64,000 nt of DNA from Clostridium sp. CAG:710. GTDB taxonomy: Bacteria > Bacillota_I > Bacilli_A > RF39 > UBA660. A program made the position numbers and the translations under genes. The notes under the pieces were generated by a model. The model was not told the origin of the DNA and did no database searches. It worked only from the letters and a program-made list of their open reading frames with translations. The stretch is from NCBI GenBank assembly GCA_000432595.1, contig HF996868.1:62001-126000 (forward strand), written 5' to 3'. The number at the start of each line of letters is the position of its first letter. Within the stretch, counting starts at the first letter, position 1. Shown here one piece after another: positions 38,969 through 47,496 of this stretch.

Positions 38969-40295
38969 ATCCCATCATCTTTAGAAAATTTTCATTTATA
39001 AAGTTTTCTGTATTAAAATAGTTTTCCACATTATAAGTTTTATTTGGATTATAAAGGTTATCTTTATAGTATTTCAAAAGCTTTGGAAGTTTTTTATATT
39101 TTTCTACTGCTAGTTTTAATGCATAGTCAACTTCTTCTTTTGTTCCAACGCACTCAAACGGCTTATTATAGTTGTTATTTATAAGTCCTAACAGCATATC
39201 TTTATTCTCTTCATTATCAAGCATGTTATTGTGGAAAATTTCTATTAGCTTTTTCTCATCCACAAATGGATATAACATTATAAATACATATAAGCATTTT
39301 GAACAAGCTCCACACCATGTATTTCTTTTACTTCCTATGTTACAGCTTCTAAATATATCTAAATATTTAGGTGCTTTTAAAAATCTTTGTAATATTTCAA
39401 ATTCATTCCAACATCTTAGTATGCTAAAATATTCAATATATGGCGTAAAGTACTTCATTGTATATTCTCTAAAATCACGTTCAAACTCAAAACTCTTTGA
39501 GTATTGATGATTAATGTTTAGTCCTTCAACATTGCCTTCATTAGCACTTGCTTCATTTGACAACACAATATATTTTTTATTATTTAAATATGCCATGATA
39601 TATGAAGCAAAGGCTAGACATGAGGAAAATGGTACATGTCCATTATAAAAACCTTGCTTATTTAGTTCCAACATTAATGGATCAAGCGTTACATTAAAGG
39701 ATAATATGTCCTTGTCTTTATAACCAGCAGTATGAATTGCATTTAAACTTGCTAAGTCATCCGGATAAATGTTTCTTTTATATAGAAAACAACTATTTTT
39801 AGATTTCTCTGGTTTTAATATCTCTAATGTTACGATTGAATCTTTTCCTCCGCCTATTGGAATCAAATTTCCAATAAAGGTGTCTTTTACATTAAATGCA
39901 CAAGATTGATCTTGAGCTTCAATATCTAGGAAATCATTATATTTAATATCTAGTTTATTTTTATATAATAATTCTCCCAGTCCATTATAAAATAGTTTCT
40001 TAAAGAATTCTTTTTGTTCTTTATTCAAACTACCACACTCTATTATAAACTTTTTTGCTATTGTTAATTTGTAGTAGTTTATTGCATTTATTATTCCAAA
40101 ATTAAAGAATAAGTATTCTAAGAAGTTCTTATCTATATTTTTATTTGTTATATTTTCTCTATATATAGTCACAACTGGTTTAAATTCATAATCCGAAATT
40201 TTATATACATATGTTACAGTGATTTTATCTTCATTATAAATTACCTTATAATCTTTATATATAAAGGTATTATATTTTTCTCTTATATCAAGCAT
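38949..40295 (-). CDS. murL: Probable UDP-MurNAc-L-Ala-L-Glu epimerase (MurL)
   Basis: A 448-aa protein from MLDIREKY, behind AAGGAGG. It has a PP-loop-like ATP site IGGGKDS (147-153), the block HVPFSSCLAFASY (220-232), SNEASANEGNVEG (246-258) and a WCGACSKC cluster with C328, C331, C334. This matches the MurL family as I remember it, which epimerises the terminal L-Glu of UDP-MurNAc-L-Ala-L-Glu to D-Glu using ATP. Overlap with murD strongly supports the role. It follows the unknown gene by one base and shares its promoter. Other PP-loop ATPases are the main alternative. Confidence 0.8.
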   Translation of the reverse strand: MLDIREKYNTFIYKDYKVIYNEDKITVTYVYKISDYEFKPVVTIYRENITNKNIDKNFLEYLFFNFGIINAINYYKLTIAKKFIIECGSLNKEQKEFFKKLFYNGLGELLYKNKLDIKYNDFLDIEAQDQSCAFNVKDTFIGNLIPIGGGKDSIVTLEILKPEKSKNSCFLYKRNIYPDDLASLNAIHTAGYKDKDILSFNVTLDPLMLELNKQGFYNGHVPFSSCLAFASYIMAYLNNKKYIVLSNEASANEGNVEGLNINHQYSKSFEFERDFREYTMKYFTPYIEYFSILRCWNEFEILQRFLKAPKYLDIFRSCNIGSKRNTWCGACSKCLYVFIMLYPFVDEKKLIEIFHNNMLDNEENKDMLLGLINNNYNKPFECVGTKEEVDYALKLAVEKYKKLPKLLKYYKDNLYNPNKTYNVENYFNTENFINENFLKMMGYDTNEK

Positions 40296-40296
40296 G

Positions 40297-40836
40297 TTAT
40301 ACCTCCTTGTTTTTTGAATAATAACTATCAATTGATGCGACTAAAAACTTAGCTTCATCATCTATTACATAATCTAACTCGCTTTTATGGTCATATTTAA
40401 TTCTTTCAGTTATAAATGATGTACATAATTTATCTACAATATCAGAATCTTCAAATACAACTTTTGTTTTTCCTACACCATATTTTTCAAGGCCAATGTT
40501 AATCATACTTATTGTATTGTAATATTCACTATTTTCTGAAGTTTTCTTTTTCCTATAATAATAGTATGTCTTTACCGCATTTTTAATTAATTCCATTCTT
40601 ATGGCTGTATATCCACAATTTATTAAATCTTCTCTTATATTGTTTTCTCTTGAAAAGTAGTCATAATTTTTATTTAATGCAACTTCTTTTAATGCATTTG
40701 TTGTATTTTTTAATGCATAATTCATTGCCTCTTCTCTAGTTATTTCTGTATTACTTTTAAAATATTCTTCAAATGATATTTTAAACATTAGATAACAAGA
40801 TCTATCTATTATTTCAAGTGCTTTTATATGAATCAC
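40297..40836 (-). CDS. Uncharacterised helical protein coupled to murL
   Basis: About 179 aa, predicted largely helical, charged, without signal peptide, cysteine motif or recognised domain. It contains TYYYYRKKK near the middle. The stop codon is one base from the murL ATG and the murL ribosome binding site lies within it. The 5' end is uncertain: GTG at 40836 overlaps the AGGGAG site, so a non-ATG codon slightly downstream or the ATG at codon 17 may be used. It is the first gene of a promoter-proximal three-gene unit, so a role linked to MurL/MurD or to cell-wall precursor supply is suggested by context only. Confidence 0.6.
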   Translation of the reverse strand: MIHIKALEIIDRSCYLMFKISFEEYFKSNTEITREEAMNYALKNTTNALKEVALNKNYDYFSRENNIREDLINCGYTAIRMELIKNAVKTYYYYRKKKTSENSEYYNTISMINIGLEKYGVGKTKVVFEDSDIVDKLCTSFITERIKYDHKSELDYVIDDEAKFLVASIDSYYSKNKEV

Positions 40837-40857
40837 TCCCTATTAATTTCTATAAAT

Positions 40858-40886
40858 ATTATACAAGATTGTATCTATTAAATCAA
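40858..40886 (-). promoter_or_regulatory. Promoter of the unknown-murL-murD operon
   Basis: On the minus strand TTGATT (40886-40881), 17 bp, TATAAT (40863-40858). The transcript would begin near 40851, giving a leader of only ~15 nt. Confidence 0.75.
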
Positions 40887-40908
40887 ATCAGTTTAAAAAA
40901 ATATTGAA

Positions 40909-41424
40909 CTAGTCAATATTTTTTTTATTATCCTCTTCAAGGGACTTTAGAATTTTGTTTTGATTAGTAATAATTTTTTCCATTTTATCATGCAAATCTT
41001 CTAATATTAATTCGCTTTTTAAATCTGTTTTATAGTCATTCTGACTACGCATACTATCTTTTTTTGCTGCCCTATTTTGACTCATCATAATTATTGGAGC
41101 CTGAAGTGCCGCAACACATGATAATACTAAATTCAATAATATAAATGGATATGGATCTACATTTTTAAATGCATATAGATTTAGTAATATCCATAATATT
41201 AAAAATAAAGTAAATCCGATTATAAAGCTCCAACTACCTGCGACTTCTGTTAATTTATCTGCAACTTTGTCTCCTAGTTTTTCTGTATCTTTGTCTTGCT
41301 TATCAACATCTACCGCAATTGGTTGACCAATTAATAAATCAAGTAATTGTTCCTCATCCTCTATATCTAAATTTTTGTTTAAAAGCATTTTAACTATTTC
41401 TTTTTTTGTTTTTCTTTTTTCCAT
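40909..41424 (-). CDS. DUF1003 family membrane protein
   Basis: A 171-aa protein with two central membrane helices (~70-115) and the DUF1003 signatures GSWSFIIGFTLFLILWILLN and PFILLNLVLSCVAALQAPIIMMSQNR, followed by a coiled, charged C-terminus. The N-terminal third is acidic and soluble. Function is unknown in the family. It stands alone between the murL operon promoter and the hydrolase gene. Confidence 0.88.
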   Translation of the reverse strand: MEKRKTKKEIVKMLLNKNLDIEDEEQLLDLLIGQPIAVDVDKQDKDTEKLGDKVADKLTEVAGSWSFIIGFTLFLILWILLNLYAFKNVDPYPFILLNLVLSCVAALQAPIIMMSQNRAAKKDSMRSQNDYKTDLKSELILEDLHDKMEKIITNQNKILKSLEEDNKKNID

Positions 41425-41481
41425 ACTATCACCTATAAAAATAATACAACTTATTTGTGTTAATGTAAATAAAGGTTAACG

Positions 41482-42396
41482 TTATTTTATTATTTTATTC
41501 AGCCATTTTAAAATATCATTATAAACAACTTCGTTTTCTAATTCATTTAGAATTTCGTGTCTTTGATTCGGATACAGTATCCCTTTTATATTCTTGTATC
41601 CCAAGTTTTTTAAGAAGACTTGTGCGATGTTCCAATCTTTTTCTGATGATATTACAGGATCATCTTCACCTGCAATAAATAATATAGGAAGGGGTGGGTT
41701 CTTTTTACTATATATCTTAGGATTATAAGTATCCAACATTAGTCTTACTATATTTTCATATCCATTTAATGTATATTCATACTGGCACAGTTCATCTTCA
41801 TTATATTTTTTTACTATTTCATTGTTAGTACATATCCAATTATTTGGTAATTCACCTTTCTTGTTGTATCCTCCAAACATTAATTTTTTAATTAATTTAC
41901 TACGATGTTTGTCACCTTTTATTTTCTCCATTATCTTAATTATTTTTAAACCAAATGCTGCTGCCTTGTTTTTACTTGGTGAACCACAAACAATTAGTCC
42001 ATCTATTATATCATCATATTTAGAAATGTATTTTCTTACTATCATTGAGCCCATACTGTGACCCATAAGGATTATTTTTTGTGTTTTATATCTTTTTCTT
42101 AAGTATTTTGTTAATTGATGTAGGTCGTCTACAACAAAATCTGCTTTTTCATCATAAAAGTAGCCTAGGTCATCTTTACTTTTTAAGCTTTTCCCATGCC
42201 CTCGGTGATCATTTATAAAAGTAGCATATCCATTACTTGCTAAAAACTTCATAAAGTCAATATACCTTTCTTTATGTTCATTCATTCCGTGTGCAAGTTG
42301 GACTACACCATTTATTTCTTTATCAGGTTCTATTAATAGACAGTCAAGAACTAATCCGTCCATTTCTGATTTTATTTTAATTTTTTCTTCTTTCAC
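41482..42396 (-). CDS. Alpha/beta hydrolase (monoacylglycerol lipase/lysophospholipase-like)
   Basis: A 304-aa serine hydrolase of the Hydrolase_4 group. The oxyanion region is HGMNEHKERY (36-45), the family's DHRGHGKS is at 63-70, the nucleophile S114 lies in GHSMGS, the acid is D245 or D246 in GEDDPV, and the base is H280 in NQRHE. No signal peptide, so it is cytoplasmic. Likely substrates are monoglycerides or lysophospholipids, but the exact one is open. Confidence 0.85.
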   Translation of the reverse strand: MKEEKIKIKSEMDGLVLDCLLIEPDKEINGVVQLAHGMNEHKERYIDFMKFLASNGYATFINDHRGHGKSLKSKDDLGYFYDEKADFVVDDLHQLTKYLRKRYKTQKIILMGHSMGSMIVRKYISKYDDIIDGLIVCGSPSKNKAAAFGLKIIKIMEKIKGDKHRSKLIKKLMFGGYNKKGELPNNWICTNNEIVKKYNEDELCQYEYTLNGYENIVRLMLDTYNPKIYSKKNPPLPILFIAGEDDPVISSEKDWNIAQVFLKNLGYKNIKGILYPNQRHEILNELENEVVYNDILKWLNKIIK

Positions 42397-42443
42397 ATTA
42401 TCATCCTCTTTTTTATTTTATCATGTTTTCTTACCCTAAACTA

Positions 42444-42469
42444 AAAAAAGTTAACAATTGTTAACTTTA
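42444..42469 (-). terminator. Terminator after small protein gene
   Basis: A perfect 22-bp palindrome centred on AACAATTGTT, followed on the minus strand by TTTTTTT. It overlaps the stop codon of the gene at 42467. Confidence 0.8.
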
Positions 42470-42742
42470 AAGAGTATGTCCTTTACTATCTTTTTCATTC
42501 TCATTTATATCATATGCCATTAATTGTGTTTGTAGTTTTCCATCTCTATTAAAGGCTTCAAGAGCATAATCAGAATCTATTTCTTTTACTCCATAATAAG
42601 CTCCTGCTTCTTTACGAAAGCTTTCCATTTTACTACCATATAATTCTGAATCCTCATCCGTTAGTACACCTTTTTCCTTTTTGTCCATACATTTGTTGTA
42701 GGTATCCCTTAAATCAATATATTTTTTTACTATTTCTTCCAT
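42467..42742 (-). CDS. Small soluble protein of unknown function
   Basis: A 91-aa acidic, helical protein from MEEIVKKYIDLRDTYN; GAAAGGAAAA precedes this start, and the upstream in-frame ATG lacks a site. It has no membrane segment, cysteine or known motif. It is monocistronic, between ssrA and the hydrolase gene, and ends at a strong terminator. Confidence 0.6.
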   Translation of the reverse strand: MEEIVKKYIDLRDTYNKCMDKKEKGVLTDEDSELYGSKMESFRKEAGAYYGVKEIDSDYALEAFNRDGKLQTQLMAYDINENEKDSKGHTL

Positions 42743-42823
42743 AATATTTTCCTTTCTGGATATAATTATTATCATACCATATTTATATTTAAAGTTGAAC
42801 TCGTGTCCAACTGAATTCTTTAA

Positions 42824-43202
42824 TGGTGGAGCCGGGGAGAATCGAACTCCCGTCCAAAAAGGATGACAGATAGACTTCTACAAGTTTAGTTAATTAACTA
42901 AATTTACTATACAACAAGTAATTAACAACCAATTATATAGCTAGTCTATAAAATTTCATCTTGGCACATAGACATTGCAAAGATATATCCTACTAAAATA
43001 AGCCCTAGATAATTCCCGTAGGAAAAGAACTATATAGAGCGCATTCCCTAATTAGATTAGGCAAAAGCTACAGCGTTCTTATTGAACATTGAAGCGAATG
43101 CTTCTTTAATTTTGTTTCCAGTTATTTTAACTGTTGCAATTTAAGGTTTGCTTCCTACTTGCTATCTAAATTCTATCCTTTCTGTCGAAACCAGTCGGCC
43201 CC
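42824..43202 (-). ncRNA. ssrA: Transfer-messenger RNA (tmRNA)
   Basis: About 379 nt on the minus strand. The 5' end GGGGCCGACTGG and TTCGACAGAAAGG and the 3' end GGAGTTCGATTCTCCCC...TCCACCA form the tRNA-Ala-like part, with CCA encoded. The tag frame most likely runs from GCA at 43137 to TAA at 43057: 26 codons beginning ATVKITGNK and ending NKNAVAFA. A shorter 14-residue alternative starts at the GCA at 43101 (AFASMFNKNAVAFA). Pseudoknot stems flank the frame, e.g. CCTAATC/TAATTAGG after the stop. tmRNA with SmpB (next gene upstream) frees stalled ribosomes and tags their products. It fills the otherwise gene-free 42776-43245. Confidence 0.95.
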
Positions 43203-43211
43203 GTAGAAGAG

Positions 43212-43240
43212 ATTATACTATATTTTATGCTTTTTTTCAA
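43212..43240 (-). promoter_or_regulatory. ssrA promoter
   Basis: TTGAAA (43240-43235), 17 bp, perfect TATAAT (43217-43212), 9 bp before the mature 5' end. It begins right after the smpB stop. Confidence 0.85.
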
Positions 43241-43245
43241 TACTT

Positions 43246-43689
43246 CTACCTGTATTTAGCTTTTGTATCTTTATCTAGTTGTCTTTTTATATCTCTTTCT
43301 TTTATACTTTCTCTTTTGTCATAATTCTTTTTACCTTTACATAAGCCAAGTAATACCTTGGCTTTATTGCTTTTAAAATACACTTTTAATGGAATTAATG
43401 TATATCCTTGTAAAGTAATCTTATCATTTAGCTTTAGTATTTCTTTTTTATGCATTAGTAACTTTCGTGTCCTTGTTTCATTATGATTAAATATATTTCC
43501 TTCTTTGTAGTGTGAAATAAACATGTTAAGTAGGAACAATTCATTTTTTCTTATAATAGCATAACTATCTTTAATATTAGCTTTTCCATCTCTTATAGAT
43601 TTTATTTCAGTACCTGTTAATACTATTCCACATTCATATTCCTCTTCTATAAAATAATCATGTCTTGCTTTTCTGTTTAATATTTCCAT
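43246..43689 (-). CDS. smpB: SsrA-binding protein SmpB
   Basis: A 147-aa tmRNA partner. It has NRKARHDYFIEEEYECGIVLTG, the central GNIFNHNETRTRKLLMHK and the basic tail KGKKNYDKRESIKERD that replaces mRNA in the decoding channel. It is 8 nt after rnr and directly before ssrA. Confidence 0.97.
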   Translation of the reverse strand: MEILNRKARHDYFIEEEYECGIVLTGTEIKSIRDGKANIKDSYAIIRKNELFLLNMFISHYKEGNIFNHNETRTRKLLMHKKEILKLNDKITLQGYTLIPLKVYFKSNKAKVLLGLCKGKKNYDKRESIKERDIKRQLDKDTKAKYR

Positions 43690-43697
43690 ATTGTCAC

Positions 43698-45800
43698 CTA
43701 TAATCTTTTTACTAATTCAAAATCTATGGTTTTAGCTTCTTTGGAAGCTGCTTTTACTTTTATTAATACTTCATCGCCTAGGGTAAACTTTTCTTTTGTT
43801 CTTTCCCCAATTAATGATTGTGTCACTTCATCAAATGAGAAGTAATCTTTCATATCATTTACATGTATTAGTCCTTCTACTAAATTATCAAGTTGAATAA
43901 ACATACCAAAGTTTGTCACTCCTGAGATTATACCTTTATATTCTTCTCCAATATGATCTTCCATATATTCAGCCATTTTCATATCTTCTACTTCTCTTTC
44001 ACATTCGACTGATTCTCTTTCTTTAAATGAAGAATTCTCAGCAATATAGACTAATTTTTCTTGCCATTTATTTATAGTTTGATTTGACATATCATCATTA
44101 AATAAATATGTTCTAAGTAATCTATGTACTGTTGTATCTGGATATCTTCTTATTGGTGATGTAAAATGAGTGTAACATTTACTTGCTAGTCCATAATGTC
44201 CTAAATTTTGTGGTAAATATATTGCCTTTTGCATGTTTCTTAACAATAGTGACGATAGTACTTTAAATTCTTTTTTATCTTTTAATTGATTAATTAAATT
44301 CTGAATTGCCTTTGGACTTATATCTTTTGTGTTAAATTTAACTGTATATCCTAGGCTTTGTACAAAGGATATAAAATCTCTTATTTTTTCTTCTTTTGGA
44401 TATTCATGAACACGATATATGAAAGGTAAATCCATATAGAATATATGAGTCGCTACACATTCGTTTGCTTGAATCATAAAATCTTCTATTAAATTTTCTC
44501 CTCGTCCTCTGTTCCTTAATACTATATCTGTAGGATGGCAATTTTCATCTACTATAATTTTTGCCTCATCTACATCAAAATCTATGTATCCTCTATTAAT
44601 TTTAGCTTTTCTAATAATTTGAGATAATTCATCCATTAGTTTTAAATCATTTACAAAAGGTTCATACCCTTCTGGAATTTCATTCTTTTCAATTACTTGG
44701 TTTACTTTTTTATAAGTCATTTGAAGTCTTGATTTTATTATACTTGGAAATATTTCATAATCAACTGTTTTGCCATTATTATCTATTTCCATAACGCATG
44801 AGATTGCTAGTCGCTCTACTCCTGGATTTAATGAACATATTCCATTTGATAACTTATGTGGTAGCATTGGTATTACTCTATCAACTAGATATACTGAAGT
44901 TCCCCTATCCATTGCTTCTTTATCAAGTGGGCTTCCTTCTTTTACATAGTATGATACATCTGCAATATGTACACCTAATTTATAATTACCATTTTTTAAC
45001 TTTTCTACTGATATTGCATCATCTATATCTTTTGTATCATCACCATCTATTGTAAATATAGTTACATCAGTTAAATCTTTTCTGCCTTTTTTATCTTGTT
45101 CCCTAACCTCTTCTGGGATTGAATCAAGTTCTTCTATTACTTCTTCTGGGAATGTATCATTAATCTCATATTTACACACAATAGATAATATATCAACACC
45201 AGGATCATTTTTATGACCTATTATTCTTACTACTTCACCTTTATATCTATTTTTTGTGATGTTTCTTAATATTTTAACTACGACTTTATGTCCATCTACT
45301 GCGCCATGGGATTTATCTCTATCTATTTCTAACTGTATATCAAGTTTTTTATCATCTGGTATTATATAACCTTTATCTTTTTTAAAATAAATTTCCCCAA
45401 CTATTGTGGATAAATCTCTTTCAAGTGTCTTAACTATTCGTCCTTCTCTTTTTTCTCCACTGTTTTTGTTTAAAATTTCAACAATTACAGTATCATTGTT
45501 AAGAGCTTTATTTATATTATCAGGTGCAATAAAAATATCTTCTTCTTCTCCAGATACTTCAACAAAGCCGAATCCTTTTTTATTCATTCGAAGGATTCCC
45601 TTTCTTAAATTACTGTTTTCTAAAAGCATATATCTGTTTTTATTTGATCGATATATTTCATATGAGTCTTCTAATTCTCTTAATGCATCTGAAAACTCCT
45701 TTGTTTCTTCAATAGTATTTAAATTTAATGCACTATCAAGTTCATCTATTGATAAAGCCTTATCTGATTCTTCTAATATACTTAAAATTTTTTCTTTCAT
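43698..45800 (-). CDS. rnr: Ribonuclease R
   Basis: About 700 aa, from MKEKILSILEES (GGTGA site before it). In order: winged helix (1-60), cold-shock OB domains (~68-215), RNB catalytic domain with the Asp-rich DGDDTKDIDDAI, and a C-terminal S1 domain (EYKGIISGVTNFGMFIQL). It degrades structured RNA 3'-5', including mRNA released by tmRNA, so its place beside smpB-ssrA is functional. The short gap to secG has a terminator and a TATAAT that may restart transcription. Confidence 0.96.
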   Translation of the reverse strand: MKEKILSILEESDKALSIDELDSALNLNTIEETKEFSDALRELEDSYEIYRSNKNRYMLLENSNLRKGILRMNKKGFGFVEVSGEEEDIFIAPDNINKALNNDTVIVEILNKNSGEKREGRIVKTLERDLSTIVGEIYFKKDKGYIIPDDKKLDIQLEIDRDKSHGAVDGHKVVVKILRNITKNRYKGEVVRIIGHKNDPGVDILSIVCKYEINDTFPEEVIEELDSIPEEVREQDKKGRKDLTDVTIFTIDGDDTKDIDDAISVEKLKNGNYKLGVHIADVSYYVKEGSPLDKEAMDRGTSVYLVDRVIPMLPHKLSNGICSLNPGVERLAISCVMEIDNNGKTVDYEIFPSIIKSRLQMTYKKVNQVIEKNEIPEGYEPFVNDLKLMDELSQIIRKAKINRGYIDFDVDEAKIIVDENCHPTDIVLRNRGRGENLIEDFMIQANECVATHIFYMDLPFIYRVHEYPKEEKIRDFISFVQSLGYTVKFNTKDISPKAIQNLINQLKDKKEFKVLSSLLLRNMQKAIYLPQNLGHYGLASKCYTHFTSPIRRYPDTTVHRLLRTYLFNDDMSNQTINKWQEKLVYIAENSSFKERESVECEREVEDMKMAEYMEDHIGEEYKGIISGVTNFGMFIQLDNLVEGLIHVNDMKDYFSFDEVTQSLIGERTKEKFTLGDEVLIKVKAASKEAKTIDFELVKRL

Positions 45801-45824
45801 ATCATTCACCATTATAATTATACA

Positions 45825-45852
45825 ATAAAAAAAAGACTTTTTATAGTCTTTT
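45825..45852 (-). terminator. Terminator of secG
   Basis: AAAAGACT/AGTCTTTT stem around TATAAA, then an eight-T run on the minus strand, overlapping the secG stop. Read-through into rnr remains possible. Confidence 0.75.
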
Positions 45853-46066
45853 AGATAAATTCAGCTATTAAACTAACTAAAAAGAATATCATTCCAAGTA
45901 CAAGTGTAATTCTACTTACTAGTAATTCTACTCCACGTTCTTTCCTTTTACTAAATAAATCGGCATTTCCTCCAGAAATAATTTGTGAGGCGCTTTCTGC
46001 TTTATTACTTTGAAGTAGAACTATTATTATAAGTAATAATGAAATTATTAATAAAAATGTTTTCAT
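45851..46066 (-). CDS. secG: Protein translocase subunit SecG
   Basis: A 71-aa protein with two membrane helices and the family middle segment QSNKAESASQIISGG, which contacts SecY. Normal length. It heads the secG-rnr-smpB-ssrA run typical of Firmicutes. Confidence 0.93.
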   Translation of the reverse strand: MKTFLLIISLLLIIIVLLQSNKAESASQIISGGNADLFSKRKERGVELLVSRITLVLGMIFFLVSLIAEFI

Positions 46067-46213
46067 ACTGATTCCTCCGTATCACTACCAATTAATTTAC
46101 CATATATTGTCATGAAAATCAAGATAATTGTACAAACATATTTCTAACAAATTTGTTTAAAATATAAAAAGAATGTGTTATAATTTGTTTGTATAATAAA
46201 AAAGGAGGTCCAT

Positions 46214-47476
46214 ATGAAAATAGTAAACTTGAAATACAATGAATTTGAACAATTTGTTAGAAACCATCCTCTTAGAAATTACTATCAGTCTGTTGCATAT
46301 GGAACGTTAATGAGTAATTTTGGATTTAAACCTCTATATATTGGATTTGTTCATGAAGGCAAGCTTGTTGGTGCCTCATTAATACTACATGTTCCTATAT
46401 TTATGGGATTTAAATATGGTTATGCTCCTCATGGAATATTACTTAACTATAATGATTATCAATTAATACCGGATGCAGTAAAAAAGCTTAAGAGTTATTT
46501 ATTTAGACAAAGTTTTCTTATATTAAAAATAGATCCTTTAATTATTAAAAGTACTAGAAATAAGGATGGAAATATTCTAACACAAAATGGTGAGTTAGAT
46601 AAAATAATGAGTACTTTATTAAAAACAGGTTTTACTCATTGTGGATTTAATAATTATTTAGAAGCTGTAAAACCTAGATGGCATGCGATACTTGATATGG
46701 AAGGCAAACCCACTACTGAATTGTTTTATAATCTTGAAAAACAAACCAGAAATAAATTAAGAAAAGCTGTTAAATTTGGGGTTGAGATATATAAGGATAG
46801 TACTTGTAATATACCTCAAATGTATGAATTTATAAAAACTAAAGGAAATTATTCCCTAAAATATTATGAAGAATTTAAAAATAAATTTCAGGATTCTTTT
46901 GAAATCTATTTAGCTAAACTTAACACTGAGGTTTATGTAGCAAATAGTAAACACCTTTATGAAAAAGAACAGGAAATGAATGATTACTTAAACAGTCTTA
47001 TTCAAGATGAAGGATATAAGGGAAAAGATATGCGTACTGTCTTAAATAAAAAGATGGAATCGGATAGAATTCTAGCATCCTATAAAAAACACCTAGTTAA
47101 ATCAACACAACTTTTAAGAGATTATCCAGAAGGAATAATACTTGGTGGTGCAATAATAGTTAGATATGGTAATCAAATCAATTTGCTTATAGATGGTTAT
47201 AAAGAGGAGTTTGGTAATTTGTCACCTTCTTATCTTACTAGATGGAAAGTAATTGAAAATTATTGTGGAAAGGGAATTGCCTCATTTGATTTAAATGCTA
47301 TTTCTGGCGATTTTACTAATAATAATAGATATCGTGGATTAAATGAATCAAAACTTGGATATAATGCCGAAGCAGTTGAATATATTGGTGAATTTAATTT
47401 GATTGTTAACAAGCCGATGTATGCATTATATAGAAACACCAAAGATAAATATAATATAAAAGACCAAAAAAAATAA
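46214..47476 (+). CDS. FemX/FemA-like aminoacyltransferase (peptidoglycan bridge)
   Basis: A 420-aa Fem-family enzyme. These use aminoacyl-tRNA to add the first residues of the interpeptide bridge onto lipid II. N-terminal QSVAYGTLMSNFGFKPLYIGF and KYGYAPHGILLNYND, the NLEKQTRNKLRKAVKFGVEI block that begins the coiled-coil arm region, and C-terminal YLTRWKVIENYCGKGIASFDLNAISG are characteristic of two GNAT-like halves. A tRNA-binding coiled coil is at ~255-295. It has a clear AAAGGAGG site; upstream are TATAAT boxes at 46179 and 46192 with only weak -35 elements. Which amino acid it adds is unknown. Confidence 0.88.
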   Translation: MKIVNLKYNEFEQFVRNHPLRNYYQSVAYGTLMSNFGFKPLYIGFVHEGKLVGASLILHVPIFMGFKYGYAPHGILLNYNDYQLIPDAVKKLKSYLFRQSFLILKIDPLIIKSTRNKDGNILTQNGELDKIMSTLLKTGFTHCGFNNYLEAVKPRWHAILDMEGKPTTELFYNLEKQTRNKLRKAVKFGVEIYKDSTCNIPQMYEFIKTKGNYSLKYYEEFKNKFQDSFEIYLAKLNTEVYVANSKHLYEKEQEMNDYLNSLIQDEGYKGKDMRTVLNKKMESDRILASYKKHLVKSTQLLRDYPEGIILGGAIIVRYGNQINLLIDGYKEEFGNLSPSYLTRWKVIENYCGKGIASFDLNAISGDFTNNNRYRGLNESKLGYNAEAVEYIGEFNLIVNKPMYALYRNTKDKYNIKDQKK

Positions 47477-47496
47477 GATTAAGCTAATCTTATTTT
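47471..47496. terminator. Bidirectional terminator
   Basis: AAATAAGATTA/TAATCTTATTT stem with a short loop, T-rich beyond on the plus strand, between the convergent fem-like and metalloprotease genes. Confidence 0.82.

Noticed and set aside
42448..42469. Perfect 22-bp palindrome as a protein-binding site or recombination site.
   Set aside because: It overlaps a stop codon and is followed by seven T residues on the gene's strand, so a terminator explains it.
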